Of a stretch of DNA of 64,000 nt, positions 39,370-51,600 are shown piece by piece. The notes below the pieces were generated by a model. That model did no database searches, had not been told where the DNA came from, and was given only the letters and a program-made list of their open reading frames with translations. The stretch comes from Adineta ricciae (taxonomy: Eukaryota; Rotifera; Eurotatoria; Adinetida; Adinetidae): contig CAJNOJ010000007.1 in assembly GCA_905250025.1 (NCBI GenBank), forward strand, positions 1 to 64,000, written 5' to 3'. The position numbers and the translations under genes were made by a program. How positions within the stretch are numbered: the first letter of the stretch is position 1; every line of letters starts with the position of its first letter.

Positions 39370-39803
39370 CGCAATAACTGAGCTACTTTTATTCGTTTTC
39401 TGATTGTTTTGCTGGCATATTTGAAGAGATCCATTTCATGTATTTGGATGGATTAGAGAAGATTTTTGTTCCAATAAAAAAAAAATCTAACAACATTCTT
39501 TTTGAATCAAATGTTTACAATCAATCAGACACTACTTTAAATAGCAAATTCTCGAGAACTAATCATTGTTGACGTGTTTCGCGACGAATTAATACTTTCG
39601 AAAATTTCATTTTCTTCCTCTTTGCATATGCTCTTGGCTTTCTACTCATACGCCCATGTATTTCTTCATGAGAAAGAAGTGATGATTGAAAAAGCAACAT
39701 GCGAACACACGTATTTGTTGACACAAGCATTTTTTAAACTTCACTACTTTTTCGATTTCGATCAAAAAGAAAGCGAAAAAACTCGACTTGGCGAAATCAA
39801 AAC
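39370..39803. other. SOD 3' end and spacer
   Basis: AATAAA at 39473-39478, followed by an A-run, is the probable SOD poly(A) signal. The remaining sequence up to the next ATG shows no gene. Confidence 0.6.
39473..39478 (+). promoter_or_regulatory. Poly(A) signal of SOD
   Basis: AATAAA about 100 bp past the SOD stop, immediately followed by an A-rich run. Confidence 0.6.
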
Positions 39804-42800
39804 ATGACTACACATGAGGATAATGATGTGAAATCCACTCTGGAAGCCAATGGTACGGTATCCTACAAGCGCCTTGATGGTCAATCGACGCCCAGCACAT
39901 ATTCGTCCATAGTGCTAAGCAATTGCAGTAGTGAAGAAGACAATGACGATGAAAATGAAAGGCCCACGTTAAAATGGAAAAGAAAACGATTTTTGAATAA
40001 TGCGTGAGTTGAATCAGATGTCCTTTTTTCGTGATGAATATCGCCCATGATAAATGTCAATAACTAATCCCGAGGGAATGAATAAAATGTTAGTCTATTC
40101 TAATATCTATCACTGACTAAACGCATACGTTGACGTACTCAAATAATAACCTCAAACTTCGATGCATGAAAATGCTTCTGTCCACGCAATTAGCAACTTG
40201 TAGATCTCCATTGGGAAAAAAAGAATCGATGTAGGAAATGCGAAAACTTATTTCAAATTTTGTCGTTGTTTTCTTTAAGTGAACAAATTCCGAACGGAAG
40301 TGGTGCTCTCGATAAGTACACAATGTCTTCTGAAGATAATATTGCAACATCATTCGATGATGAATCACGATCATTGCCATCAAGGCGGTTGCCACCAATT
40401 CCTGCTGATAAATTACATCGAGTGAGTAGCGAGTTTGAAATGCAGGCTGTATATTTGTCGGCTTTTAGAGAAATCCACATATAGTCAGACAAGAACTTCG
40501 CATGCTCGATGATCTTGTTCCGGATGGCGATTTAGTTGATATACATCTAACTGAAATGCCCGGTCTTCAAAATACAGGTATATGTATAACGATAGAACCC
40601 TTCTATTTTTTTTTCAAAACAGTACTAAACCTGCTGTTTATTAGATCACTGGAAACGTATTGCTGGTCGAGCGGTACAATCCTCACCGCCTTTATCTCGT
40701 CAGTATTACCAAACAGTGATATCAACGATTGAACTACCGGATGGCCAAGTGCCACAGCCATTGGGTTCCTATCGGCGACCAGGTCGTACGGATTCCGAAC
40801 CAGTTGTAAATACAGCACTGTGTCGATTGCCTCGTCGGCGATTTCTACTTGGTTCGTTCATCGCTGTTGTCATTGTTGCCATTATTGTTTCTGTTGTTCT
40901 CGCTGTTACTATTGGTAGAGATCTATCGCACTCTCTTTGCCATCCTATTTCTGAATTTCAGTTCGTCAGTCTACTTCAACGGCAACTGAGTATTACGAAG
41001 GAAGTGTTTACGTTCGTGCGGATTTCGATCAATCACTTCTCGATCCGAGCTCAACATTGGCAAAGAATTATAAGAGGGAATTTTGTTCATTGGTACGTAC
41101 AATAATTGTCCTTCAGCGTTTTCTCCTTTCATCGATAATTGAGTCATCCTTCTTTAACTACGCATGTGCATGTGCTCTGACTTCGTGACACATGTTCATC
41201 ATCATAATCTATGCTTTATGTGCTAATTTTGATTCGATTTTGACGAAATCCCAAATTGCTACAAATACGAAGGAGGAAAATGTTTCAAAGAAGAGGAAAA
41301 GTTATTTCACATTTTATTCCCTCGGCATCATTTAGTCCATTCCTATGCATGTCAATGATTGCCTATTCTTGTCGAATATATCATTTACGGTTGGTTACTG
41401 TCGAGGAGTAGTTAAAGAAAAGAAGAAGAAATCTACACAAGTTCACATGTATATTAGGATTATTATAACGAGATCGGAAAAGAGAAAAGAAGAATGTTTC
41501 TTTCCTTTCTTTCTGTTTATCAGTCGTTCATGTTCAACGATCGATCGGTTGGTTCGCGATTATTTATTCCAGTGTAGAGCCAATTTGATTTCTTCTATCT
41601 GCAACTATCTCTCGAGTCAGAATGTGCATGGCAATAAGAAACAAAATTGAATTAGATCGAGCGTCTGCATGTTTCGATCAGTCTTCCTCTCTTGCTTAAA
41701 CAACTTGTCGTTTTTCTCGGCTAAAGATTTCTCTCATTTCTCTGTCTCTTTCGTATCTAGATTGGAACGACACTCGCTGATACACGAACGAAATATGCCA
41801 TCTTCTATAGCACTTGTGTAGTAACTACTTTTCACAATGGAAGTATTATCGCTGATTTTGTTCTCGGTTTTACTCAAAATCAAAATGTAACAGGCCTGAG
41901 TGCATTCCTCAATCAAACATTAGTCAACAAACGCTTATTTGATGGGATAATCTACTCGATAGCATTAAATCTCACAGCATTGAATGAGAGCGATACCGAT
42001 ACAAATTCCACGGATAATGGCCACCATGATCAACCTGTTCAATCGACATACAACGAAAAATTCGCCATGACAGAACAAAATTCAGTCCAAGAAACTCAAC
42101 AACAGCAGCTACAGCAACAGCCTGCACATACATCGTACACAACGGTGACTTATACAACGCTTGAAAAAGGTTTGTCTATAACTATATCTGAAACTATCAC
42201 AATTACGAATAATAATCTTGATAAATCACCAATTAATAATAAAAATTACGAAGTTATTTTGATACCGACAATTGAAAATGGAAAAACAGTTGTTGTTCCT
42301 ACGGGTAATAGCACAAACGAGAAAACTCTATTACCTGCAGCAACTACAACCATGACGAATGTCATTCCAATGAAATCTTCATCTCAAATTAATCTTCTTC
42401 GGCCAATCAAACCAATTAGTGATGCGAATTTTGCTTATATCGATGCGTCAAGCGATGATCGAACATGTAGTTCAGGAGATGGTATTTAAATCTAGATATA
42501 AATCCTCTTCGTCATGTGTTTCACCTGACTTCCCTTTAGAACTAGTTCAGTTTTCTTTGATTTCTGTTTTCTATCTTGTTATTCTTTCAGCTACGTCCAC
42601 TCTAGGAGATATGACTACTCGAGATTCGACAACAACAGCGTCAACAACGTCACTTAGCGATGGAACATTAACAGATTCGGCGTCTACTCTTGCAACTAAT
42701 TATATTTTACCAACTGCGTCGACAAATCCACCAAAACTACAACCAAATCGTCCTATTCCGCCGAGCCGACCACCAGTCAAAATTAAAAATCAAAGTAGCG

Positions 42801-44026
42801 AAGACAGATCAGACTATCCTACACGGTTGAACTCCAATACGAGTAGACGCCAACGACGTGTAGTTATTCCAAAAAATCAACGTCGCCTGATGCAATACGA
42901 ACTAATGCCGACTGGAAAAGTTTACTACGTTGATCGACCATTTTACAACGAGAAAAAGTCTATACCAGGAGATCGTGACGATAATTCAAGCGCTGTTCTT
43001 AGTACGATTCTCTCTCGCTCAAGTTCAGTTGATACACTAAGTGAGAAACGTCATCGTCAACATCAACACCATAGAAAGTATAATCAAGACGCATCATCAA
43101 ACAATCCCGAAGCAAGAGTTAATATCGGCGGGCGGTTAGCATCAAATAATAACTTAACTACCAACACAATATCATCATTTAAACCGATCAGTTCGATGAA
43201 GAAGAATCGACTGTCAGCGTTTGAACCAACACAAGAATCTCTTGATCAAGTCTTTGATGTACTTATTGCTGCTGACAAAAGACGAGAAGAACATGATTTT
43301 TGGAGAGAAAAATTCGAGAACCGTTCCTCGTCAATACGTGCACCCATATTAAACAACCGAGCACAAGAACCGACTAGTACAAACACCTTGTCATTCCAAC
43401 GTCCAAAACAAACTCAACTAGTTCCAAATTCCATTGTGAACAATCCGGAGAATCGTTCACAATCCTACCATACCAATAATAAGCGCACGTCACTGTACGA
43501 AGCTATCAGCCGACAGAACGGTTGTCTACTGGAAGACTGTCTTCGCCGACGGACACAAATTGCTCAACACCAATTGCCGCCGCCATCATCGGAACGTAAC
43601 TATTCTCCTAACACGATTTACTCGACTAACTATCCTAAACCACAAATACCACCAGTGAGTAAAACTCTGACTCCTTTGGCTACCACCGCTGCTGGTGTTC
43701 CACAACCTGCACGTATTCTTTCATTACCCAATGGCCGCGTTGGTCGAGCGCCTCACGCCCGGCAAACTTCGGATGAGCTTTCTTCTACATCAGATATCTG
43801 GGCAGCACGGTCTACTGTTGAACCTGAAACGTCTCAAATTCGAAAAGCAATAAATCCCTTGCGTGCTCCATCTGCGGTTAATCGTAGTCGAATAAATCAA
43901 CAAAAACTCCTTCACAACAAACGTGCATTGAGTGCCGAACAACAAAAAACCGTTCGAACAGAAAACAAAACGATTGCATCAACAACGAAAAGCAAATTCT
44001 TCGATTTGTTTAAATTCGCTCGTTAG
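39804..44026 (+). CDS. Single-pass membrane protein with SEA-like ectodomain
   Basis: Seven exons, 39804-40003, 40280-40421, 40469-40577, 40645-40914, 40962-41092, 41761-42481 and 42591-44026, give about 1,002 residues. There is no signal peptide. One strong membrane segment, RFLLGSFIAVVIVAIIVSVVLAVTIG, lies at about residues 215-240 after a basic RLPRRR stop, predicting a type II topology with the N-terminus inside. Directly after it comes a segment with SEA-domain features at about 250-360: YYEGSVYVRADFDQSLLDPS, then FVLGFTQNQNVTGLSAFLNQ, with several N-glycosylation sites. SEA domains occur in type II surface proteases and mucin-like proteins; no protease domain follows here. The long rest is Gln/Thr/Ser-rich, then basic, ending KFFDLFKFAR. 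That last 478-residue exon looks cytosolic and could instead be a separate gene starting at an ATG near 42611. Its stop lies 58 bp from the stop of the convergent transporter gene. Confidence 0.65.
41093..41760 (+). other. Intron within the SEA-like domain
   Basis: Phase-0 intron from GTACGT to TATCTAG, splitting the SEA-like domain. It holds only unsupported short frames. Confidence 0.6.
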
Positions 44027-44084
44027 TTTATTTTACTTGAATTCAAAATAATAACAACAACAATGAACAGGACATACTGTTTAG

Positions 44085-46015
44085 TCAAACAAGAACGGGA
44101 AATAGTATTGTTTCCGCTTGTTTCATTCCATAAAGAAAATAAATTGAAAATCCAACGATCATCCAAATCAGAAACCGTATCCATGTTATAAAGCTTAATT
44201 TTAACATTAAATATATATTGCAAAATATACTGAGAATCGGCAACCAAGGCACACATGGTGCCAGAAATGCGTTACCTATGTCGTCGGAGATATTTTGTTT
44301 TCTTTTTGAAAGTTTTTTATAAACTATGTATATTAAAAGATAAAATAAAGCGACAAAAACGATCATGACGATGGGATTTATGTAATCATGTTGTTCAAAT
44401 GAATGAATTGATATGAGACATAATAGAATTAGAATAATCAGGATCGAGAATAAGTTTTGACTCAAATCGTCGGTACAATCATCTTTGATTTCATAACGGG
44501 AAATTAATACAGCTAATGCTACTTGAGTGTAAGCAATCAATGTTCCTATACTCAACATTTCAACTAATGTCAATAGATCGAATACTAATGCCATTAAGGC
44601 CGAGAGGAAACCACCGATTAACGTTGAATAGATTGGTGTATGAGATTTAATGGAAATTTTACTGAATAATGAAAACAAAAGACCATCGGATGCCATGGAA
44701 TATAACACACGTGGCAATGGAAATAGTGAACCGATGATGCTTGATGTCAGACCGGTAACAGCTCCAAGTATAACTAAAAATAAATGAAGTAGTTTTCATG
44801 GTTGATTGATTTCAGTCGGAGAATGATTTTACTTGCGATTTTCACATGCGATAGTCCGATCCTATCGAATGCATCAGGAAGTGATGCATCTACCCTTATA
44901 GAATAATAGGGGACGATTAATGTTAATACAGCACTAACAGCACAATAGACAAGACAGCAGATGAAAAGGACAAGACAGATGCTGATTGGTATTGCTTGTC
45001 GTGGATTTTCAGTTTCCTCACCTGTTGTTGCAATCAAATCGAAACCAACGAATGCATAAAAACACGTTGCTGCACCGGATAGAACACCGGATATTGAATA
45101 AGGTAAAAACCCGCCTTTGCCAGCTGTAGCTACTGTTTGATTTGACTTGCTTGGATCAATTGACAAATGCCAATTGTCAGTATTCGCTTTCGAAAGGCCA
45201 CATATCACAATAACTAGAATAGAATCGAACGTTCACTATTTCATCTTTGTTCATCTTCCTGCTAATTTACTTGCAACACTTGTTAAGTTCACCGTTGTAC
45301 AAATATTATTGGTTCGACTTGATTCTTTTACTCCTATAGCAAGAATGATAGTTATAGCAATCGTTAGACCGAATGCTCCAATATCCATGTACGGTGCAAA
45401 CATGCCAAATGGATTTCCAAACGGAAACGGGAAATTGTGTTGAAAGAATGTACTCATACGAAAATTCACAACGGAATCAATCGAACTTGTCCAAGCTCGT
45501 GCTGCTGAGGCTATCTATGGCAAATGGAAATTTTCATCTTTTCTATTCAAGACAAAAATCAAATCTTTTCTTACCAGCGCCGACAATATACTCCAGAATC
45601 AAATTCCAACCTATTGATATAAAATATGATACTTTTCAATAAAAGGCTAAAGATTTGAAAAACCTGTAATGAACGCAGCCATTTCTCCAAGAATAACATA
45701 CGAATACACATATGCTGACCCAGCTCGTGGATACTTCGAACCTAGCTCTGCGTAACATAATCCAGAAAACAAGGAAGCTACACCAGCAATAAAAAATGAT
45801 AGTAGTACACCTGGTCCAGCTAAATCTTTTGCAACTGTGCCTGCAAGAATGTAGATACCCGCACCTAATGTACTACCAATTCCTAGAATCGTTAAGTCCA
45901 CAACTGTTAAACATCGTCGTAATTGCGAATGAAGTGCACTGTTTGCAGTCAGTCGTTTACGACGCGAAAATATGTTCAAGGTTTTTTGTACAAAAGTATT
46001 CGTTTCTGCACTCAT
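44085..46015 (-). CDS. SLC7A: SLC7-family cationic amino acid transporter (CAT type)
   Basis: Five exons on the minus strand, in order 45664-46015, 45575-45610, 45271-45510, 44833-45213 and 44085-44773, give 565 residues. CAT proteins carry arginine, lysine and ornithine across the plasma membrane as part of the APC superfamily. Family blocks are clear: LRRCLTVVDLTILGIGSTLG with AGIYILAGTVA, AGLCYAELG-like FSGLCYAELGSKYPRAGSAY, GWNLILEYIVGAASAARAW, and FYAFVGFDLIATTGEETENP with RQAIPISI. C-terminal membrane helices follow FPLPRVLYSMASDGLLF. The length is slightly shorter than vertebrate CATs (about 620-650), mostly in the C-terminal tail, and about a dozen hydrophobic helices are visible. The start ATG at 46015 places the usual short cytosolic N-terminus before the first helix. 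It converges with the membrane-protein gene on the other strand. Confidence 0.94.
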
Positions 46016-46694
46016 GGATACGAACACGTATGATCCGATTTGTACTGGTCTATTACACGGCGCGATTCATAATTTTACCATACCACCCAACATGATTATT
46101 ACTGTCTTGAAAATGATGATGTATGACGACCTTACCGACATGCACAAATAAAAAAAAAGAACTAGGAAGATGTGTGCACGCGCACATAGATCAAATTTTT
46201 TCTTTTTTTCTTACAGTAATTTTTTTTTTCATTTTTTCCTTGTCGTTCTCATGTGTGCAAACGACCGTCAAGCCTACACGACGGCAAATATATATATGCG
46301 AGCAGTCATGACAGAAAGACAAAACGGAAAAGTAAAAAGAAAATATACATTAAGTGGAATTCAGAAGTACTTCGAATATACGTATATGTACATATGTGTA
46401 TATATTAAAGATCTTATCTATCAATATGAGAAAAAGAATGTTTATTGGTGATCAAATGTGAAATAGGTCTATATGAATTCGAAATTGGGACACGCATGTA
46501 TAGAAACACATTTATTTTGTTCAACCGAATCACTCCATCTCGAAAGGTTGTAATCGGTCACTAAAATAACGGTAGACTGTACATATTAAATGTAAAATGA
46601 AGAAGTAAAAGCGAAAGTGGGACGAACAGTCTCTCTCGTCGTATTCATCTTTTTGAAACTGATTGATTACATTAAACAACGTATGTATAATGCA
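46016..46694. other. Non-coding stretch upstream of the transporter
   Basis: This holds the promoter side of the minus-strand transporter. It has T-runs near 46198-46230 and AT dinucleotide runs, but no supported gene. Confidence 0.5.
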
Positions 46695-47295
46695 TTAATT
46701 CACGTCCACTACTGGAACGAATCTTCTTATTAGTTGTGAACGATAGTATATCTCGCCGACTAAGGATTTATGTACATCGTTGAATTTAGAGTTGATCAAT
46801 TCTTTTAGTTTTACTCTCGCGTGTAGATCCAGATTTGTTTCGTGAATTGATCTTGTTACATATCTGAATGATGAGTGACTAGATAAAAAAATCGTTTTGA
46901 TTTCTTTTGGCGACAACATTTCACGCACGACACAATCTGTACGAAAAGAAAATAATCTTTAGTAGCTATACGAGATTCATTGCATCGCGCTTTTTCTTTT
47001 CTTTCGTTATAAAATTTTATCGAACGTGTCATTGTGTAGCTACGTTGAATATATCGGTCATAGCGAATGATAAAGATCAAACATCGATTCGTTTGTATTG
47101 ATACGTACGCCTTCTAATGTAACTGAAATCTTTTTGATTTGATATTGACCAACGATCGACTTGCTCAGAAATGAGAGCATCATTGAACTCACATAAAGAA
47201 GAAGAGTACTTTCAATGCACAAAAGTCTCGTCAAATCACTGAGTAGTATGATATGCGACAAGATACTCCTCGATTTCGTTTCTTTTACGTCTTCG
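46695..47295 (-). CDS. Possible small unrecognised minus-strand gene
   Basis: Two minus-strand open segments join through a plausible intron (donor GTATCAAT, acceptor TTTTCGTACAG, about 160 bp). Read together they give a continuous helical protein of about 150 residues: LSHIILLSDLTRLLCIES, then SKSIVGQYQIKKISVTLEGV, then VVREMLSPKEIKTIFLSSHS, RYVTRSIHETNLDLHAR and VGEIYYRSQLIRRFVPVVDV before a stop at 46695. The composition is far more protein-like than the surrounding frames. I see no ATG start; the frame is open to an AG at about 47296, so a further upstream exon would be needed. I do not recognise the family. Confidence 0.3.
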
Positions 47296-48697
47296 TCATC
47301 CTATGTCCCATTTTCGAGAGATTCTAGATATAAAGGTGTTCGATTGTACTTTCAAATGAAATACAAGTGTAGGTAATAAGTATGAACAACGGCATATTTT
47401 ATCAGTTTTGTACTTGACAAGAAGTGTCGAGCAAGTGACACAATGTATGAAATTAAGAATAGTCGAAACAGAAGTACACTTGAAAATATTGATGAAAAAT
47501 TCATCTGAAGTTGATTACAGTTGAACGTGTTCGTTCCTTTCTTGACAGAAATGTATACAATTTCTTCGACGCTTTATTAAATAGGATTATTTTCGAAATG
47601 TTTTCATGTGACTTTCTTTTAGATCTATTCTTGGGTTGAGCCCGCGTATCATCTTCTCATTTTAGTTCAATGAGTTTGTTTGACGTCGAGTGCTCCTCTA
47701 TTCAATTCTCAACACTATACAAAAACGAACATTTGACTTCGAAACCAAGTTGAACTCAAGGAGAAGATTTTCAACGCTTCTCCTCTCGTTTACTTCACAT
47801 ATCGTTCATTGGCCTATCAAAGATCATCTTAACAGCATACTAAAGTACAGTAAACCTGTTTCATTGAATTTGCGTTTTTTGCTTTGACACATGAACTTCA
47901 CCAAAGAGCTATTATGATTACCAAGTAATACGAATGCGTCGCCGCACAGAGTATATAATCATACGAAGATAGTATGCGCATTGTTTCGCACGAGAGAAAG
48001 CAAAAGAGAGTGAAGCTAATAACTGTTTTATATCAGTATCTTACGTATGCGTCGAATCTTTCTATTTGAAATATGTCACACATTTGAATAATATAAAACA
48101 ATCTCATAAATCAAACAATCGATTAGTATAGGCGACGTTTTATTCCCTTCGCATTCTTTTCGTTTATCTGATAGAAAACATCGTTTTGACTGACTCGCAA
48201 TAAGCAATCGATCAGCGTGATTTTTTTCTTCGCCAATAGTTTACTTACATATAAACGTAAACCTAGATATAGCAATAACCAACAACTGATCATTTAATTG
48301 GTAAAAAGTACGTATGATAGCCTAAAGAACTATTACCTGTAAGAGCACACGCACACATACACACCTGCGCATACATATATGCATATATATTTTAAAAGCT
48401 TTGTAAACCTTGAAATAGTGATGCTAGTAATCACTGTCATTAGAATGAAATGAGATGACACAATCATCTTGGAGGTATTCGTTATGAATACAATAGATCA
48501 CTATGTTGCATAGCTATTGTTCTCTCAAGGTACAACATATGCATGATCGAGTGCATTATGAAAACTATTTGTTGATAGTAATATTTTAAAAAGGGAAAAA
48601 ACGCTTCTGATCACAACTCATCTTGACTTTCACGCTCAACTCATAAGTGTTGTTATAGTGCGAAATTATCTTTGCTTCATTTCTTTCCTAGATTTCA
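47296..48697. other. Non-coding stretch and 5' region of the NAC-like gene
   Basis: AT-rich sequence with no supported gene. A splice acceptor TTTCTTTCCTAG ends at 48691, six bases before the next ATG, implying a 5'-UTR intron or trans-spliced leader for the downstream gene. Confidence 0.5.
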
Positions 48698-51600
48698 ATG
48701 GCTGAATCTTCAGAGACACCACCAGATAATCTGACTAACAATTCAAATCTTGTCGCAACAATTCATCCAGCCGCCAAGCTAGGTGGTCGTGGTACACCTC
48801 GTCGTAAAGTACGTCGCTCAATTACTACAGGTCATGCTGCCATTGTTGCTGCACGAGCGCTAGAAAACAAGCTCAAACCATTTCGTACTCAATATCAATT
48901 GTATGATCACCAAGAACTGTGCGATGTAGCTATTCTCTATGATGATGGTCGTGTTGATACACAGAATCAAGTTTGTATCCATTCAACACGATCGATGACG
49001 ATTCATGAAATTGGTTCATCGGAAACCGGTACACAAACATCTCACGTTGATGACTTGGACTCATCAACTTCCACATATCTATTCGGTAATATGAATACAA
49101 CTAGAACAACAACATCTTCGCCTGCTCAACCGATAAGTACCACAAATTACTATAATAGTCTTCAACAACAGCAGTTCTACACGCATGCATCTCCTTATTA
49201 TATGACACCGAATAATTATCAACCAAATCCATATGCATATAATTCTTTTGAAACTTATTCACAAAATCTACATGAAGTATACGGTGGTGTTAATGAGCAA
49301 TCGGATGCTGAAGTTGAGGATGAGGACGAAGAAGACGAAGAAGGAATATCCTCAGTACCAGCTAAATCGAAAAGAAGGAGACGAAAACGTAAACATGCCA
49401 AAACAACACTAGAGCAATCTGTACCAACGAATTCGTCGAAAGAAAAACAAGCAGAAGAAGACGATGACGATGATGATAATGAAGAAGAAGTACAGATTGC
49501 AACTGAGAAATCAGTTAAACATCTCGAGAATGATGAAAATCTGTCAACGAAAACAAAACGTAAACGTCGAAGAATACGTAAGTCAAAAAAGTCGTCAATC
49601 ACCGGTGAACAAACGCAATCTTCTACTACAATTAAACAGCCGAATACAGATGCGTTAGAACCTTTGCCCGATGAACAGAACTTCATGGAACCTAGCTCGA
49701 CACCATCGACGCCGACTGCGCAACATATCACGCCATACACAACATACGTTGGACTTGAGAAAGAACAACCGTCGATCTCGTCTACGACTGGCAGACATGA
49801 GAAGGAGAATTTCTCTCATGAAGATGCTCTGAACGTTCTACAGAACGATCAAAAGAAAAAAGAAATTGACTCAAGCAACGCTTTGTCAAGACCTACGCAC
49901 ACTCATGTTAACCATAATAGTAGTCCAACTATACTCGTTCCTACCAAGTCTACCAACAATAATGCAGCAAAAACTCAAGATAGAACAGACCAAATTGTCA
50001 ATTCTAAGACATCGACTACACTCCAAAGCAGCAAAAATATACCTGTAATTATCATCGAACCTGATGACGAAACAATTGAACAAAACAATTTAAATGAGGT
50101 TAGTGCAAGAAATTTTCAACTTTTATTCCATAAGTGAAACAACGATATTCCTAGATACTTTCTTCGATTGAAAGAATACAACATTTGAAAGTCAGAATCG
50201 ATTTTCATGCTAATAGGAAAAAAAAACATTTGTTTTCTTCTCATTGAATTCTAATCTTGCTTGTCATCGATGCAAAAAAACACAGTCAGACGAAGCAGAC
50301 AGTGTCATTGACCATTGTTCGTTACCCTATTCAATCAATTTTTATCGCATTTTATAATATAATTAACATCCATATATAGCTGTATAGAATCCTTAGAGAA
50401 AGCATATGAATGTTTGAAATAACCTTGGCTCATATCCGAAATCAAATCCAAGGATATATATCAATGTGTTTCTTCTTATCTCCGTTTTCTTCTGAGGAAT
50501 GTCAATATATCATTGTACCGCAAAACAAGATGTTTTTTCATTCGATCAATTTTCAAGAAAATCTATTCGACCTTGAATATTGATGTGAGAATAGAACAAC
50601 ACGATACGATTTCATTTTCGTATCACGTTTAAGCCTTTATTGACTAGTAAATAGGCAAACATATTCCCTTCGCTCTCTCTCTCTCTCTCTCTCTCTCCTT
50701 CGTTTTTACATGATAACAAATATGTATGAGAAAAAAAAACCAAACGAACTTATGATCATCAGTGTCGTAAACATTTTCTAAAGGAGAGAGAGACTGATCG
50801 AGCAAATCATCCTGCACCAACAAGATGATTATCACATCAATTAGTTGAAGAAAAATCAATGAAGTCGTTTCTCGATAAAATCTACTCGAATATCATTCGC
50901 GTTGACAGTTAAAAGGATTTCTTAATAAAGTTAAAAAGGACATCCTTAATTCTGTTCGATCCCGAGTGCAACTTTGTTCTTCTCAAAAGCGAATGCCTTG
51001 AAAAAATAAATATCAAAACACGAAACTTTTTCACTTTTGAATACATTTAGCAGAAAGAAAAACAACACGCACCAATCATATCTATATTATTCAAACCATA
51101 ATCGATTTGCACGTTGATCACGTCTCGAAATTGTCAGTACTTTTATTGTTCGTCTACACAGCTGGTTCTCTCTCATAGAACATATGCTTGATATAGACCA
51201 TATAGCATTTTCAATTTTGATTTTAATGGGAAGCGAATAACTTCGTGATTATTGCGTATTGAAAAACTAAATCGAAAAGAAAATAAGGTTTTAATTAATT
51301 TTCCGGCAGGAAAAAAGGGAAAATTGATTTTGTAATCTACTGAAACTGGACGTAAATTATCGATTACACACCTGTCTCAATTTCTTTTAGAAAGCCAATT
51401 CAAAGGGTATATCTGATAGCACAAAATTACCTTTATCCACAATCAATTCCGATATGAATAACAAAAACGGTGATGGATCTTCACAGTCAATAGGAACTAG
51501 CTCACATCATTCAACTGCTACATCAAAGGATGTATCCATTGGCGACATTCTATCGAAGGAGGGAAAGTATGCATCAGTCAGCTTTCCTGACGAACCACGT

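Noticed and set aside
39574..39807. Short frame between SOD and the membrane-protein gene
   Set aside because: It overlaps the start of the next gene in another frame, begins at a non-ATG codon, and has no supporting motif.
42482..42590. Open frame crossing between the last two exons of the membrane protein, with a hydrophobic stretch
   Set aside because: The stretch is intronic, with GTATTT donor and TTTCAG acceptor, and its length is not a multiple of three, so it is not a second membrane helix.
46123..46451. Short plus-strand frames upstream of the transporter
   Set aside because: They are low-complexity translations of T-runs and AT repeats, in the promoter side of a minus-strand gene.
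49255..49740. Minus-strand Ser-rich frame of 161 codons
   Set aside because: It is an antisense shadow of the acidic GAA/GAT-rich coding exon; Ser and Val runs come from the reverse complement of Asp and Glu codons.
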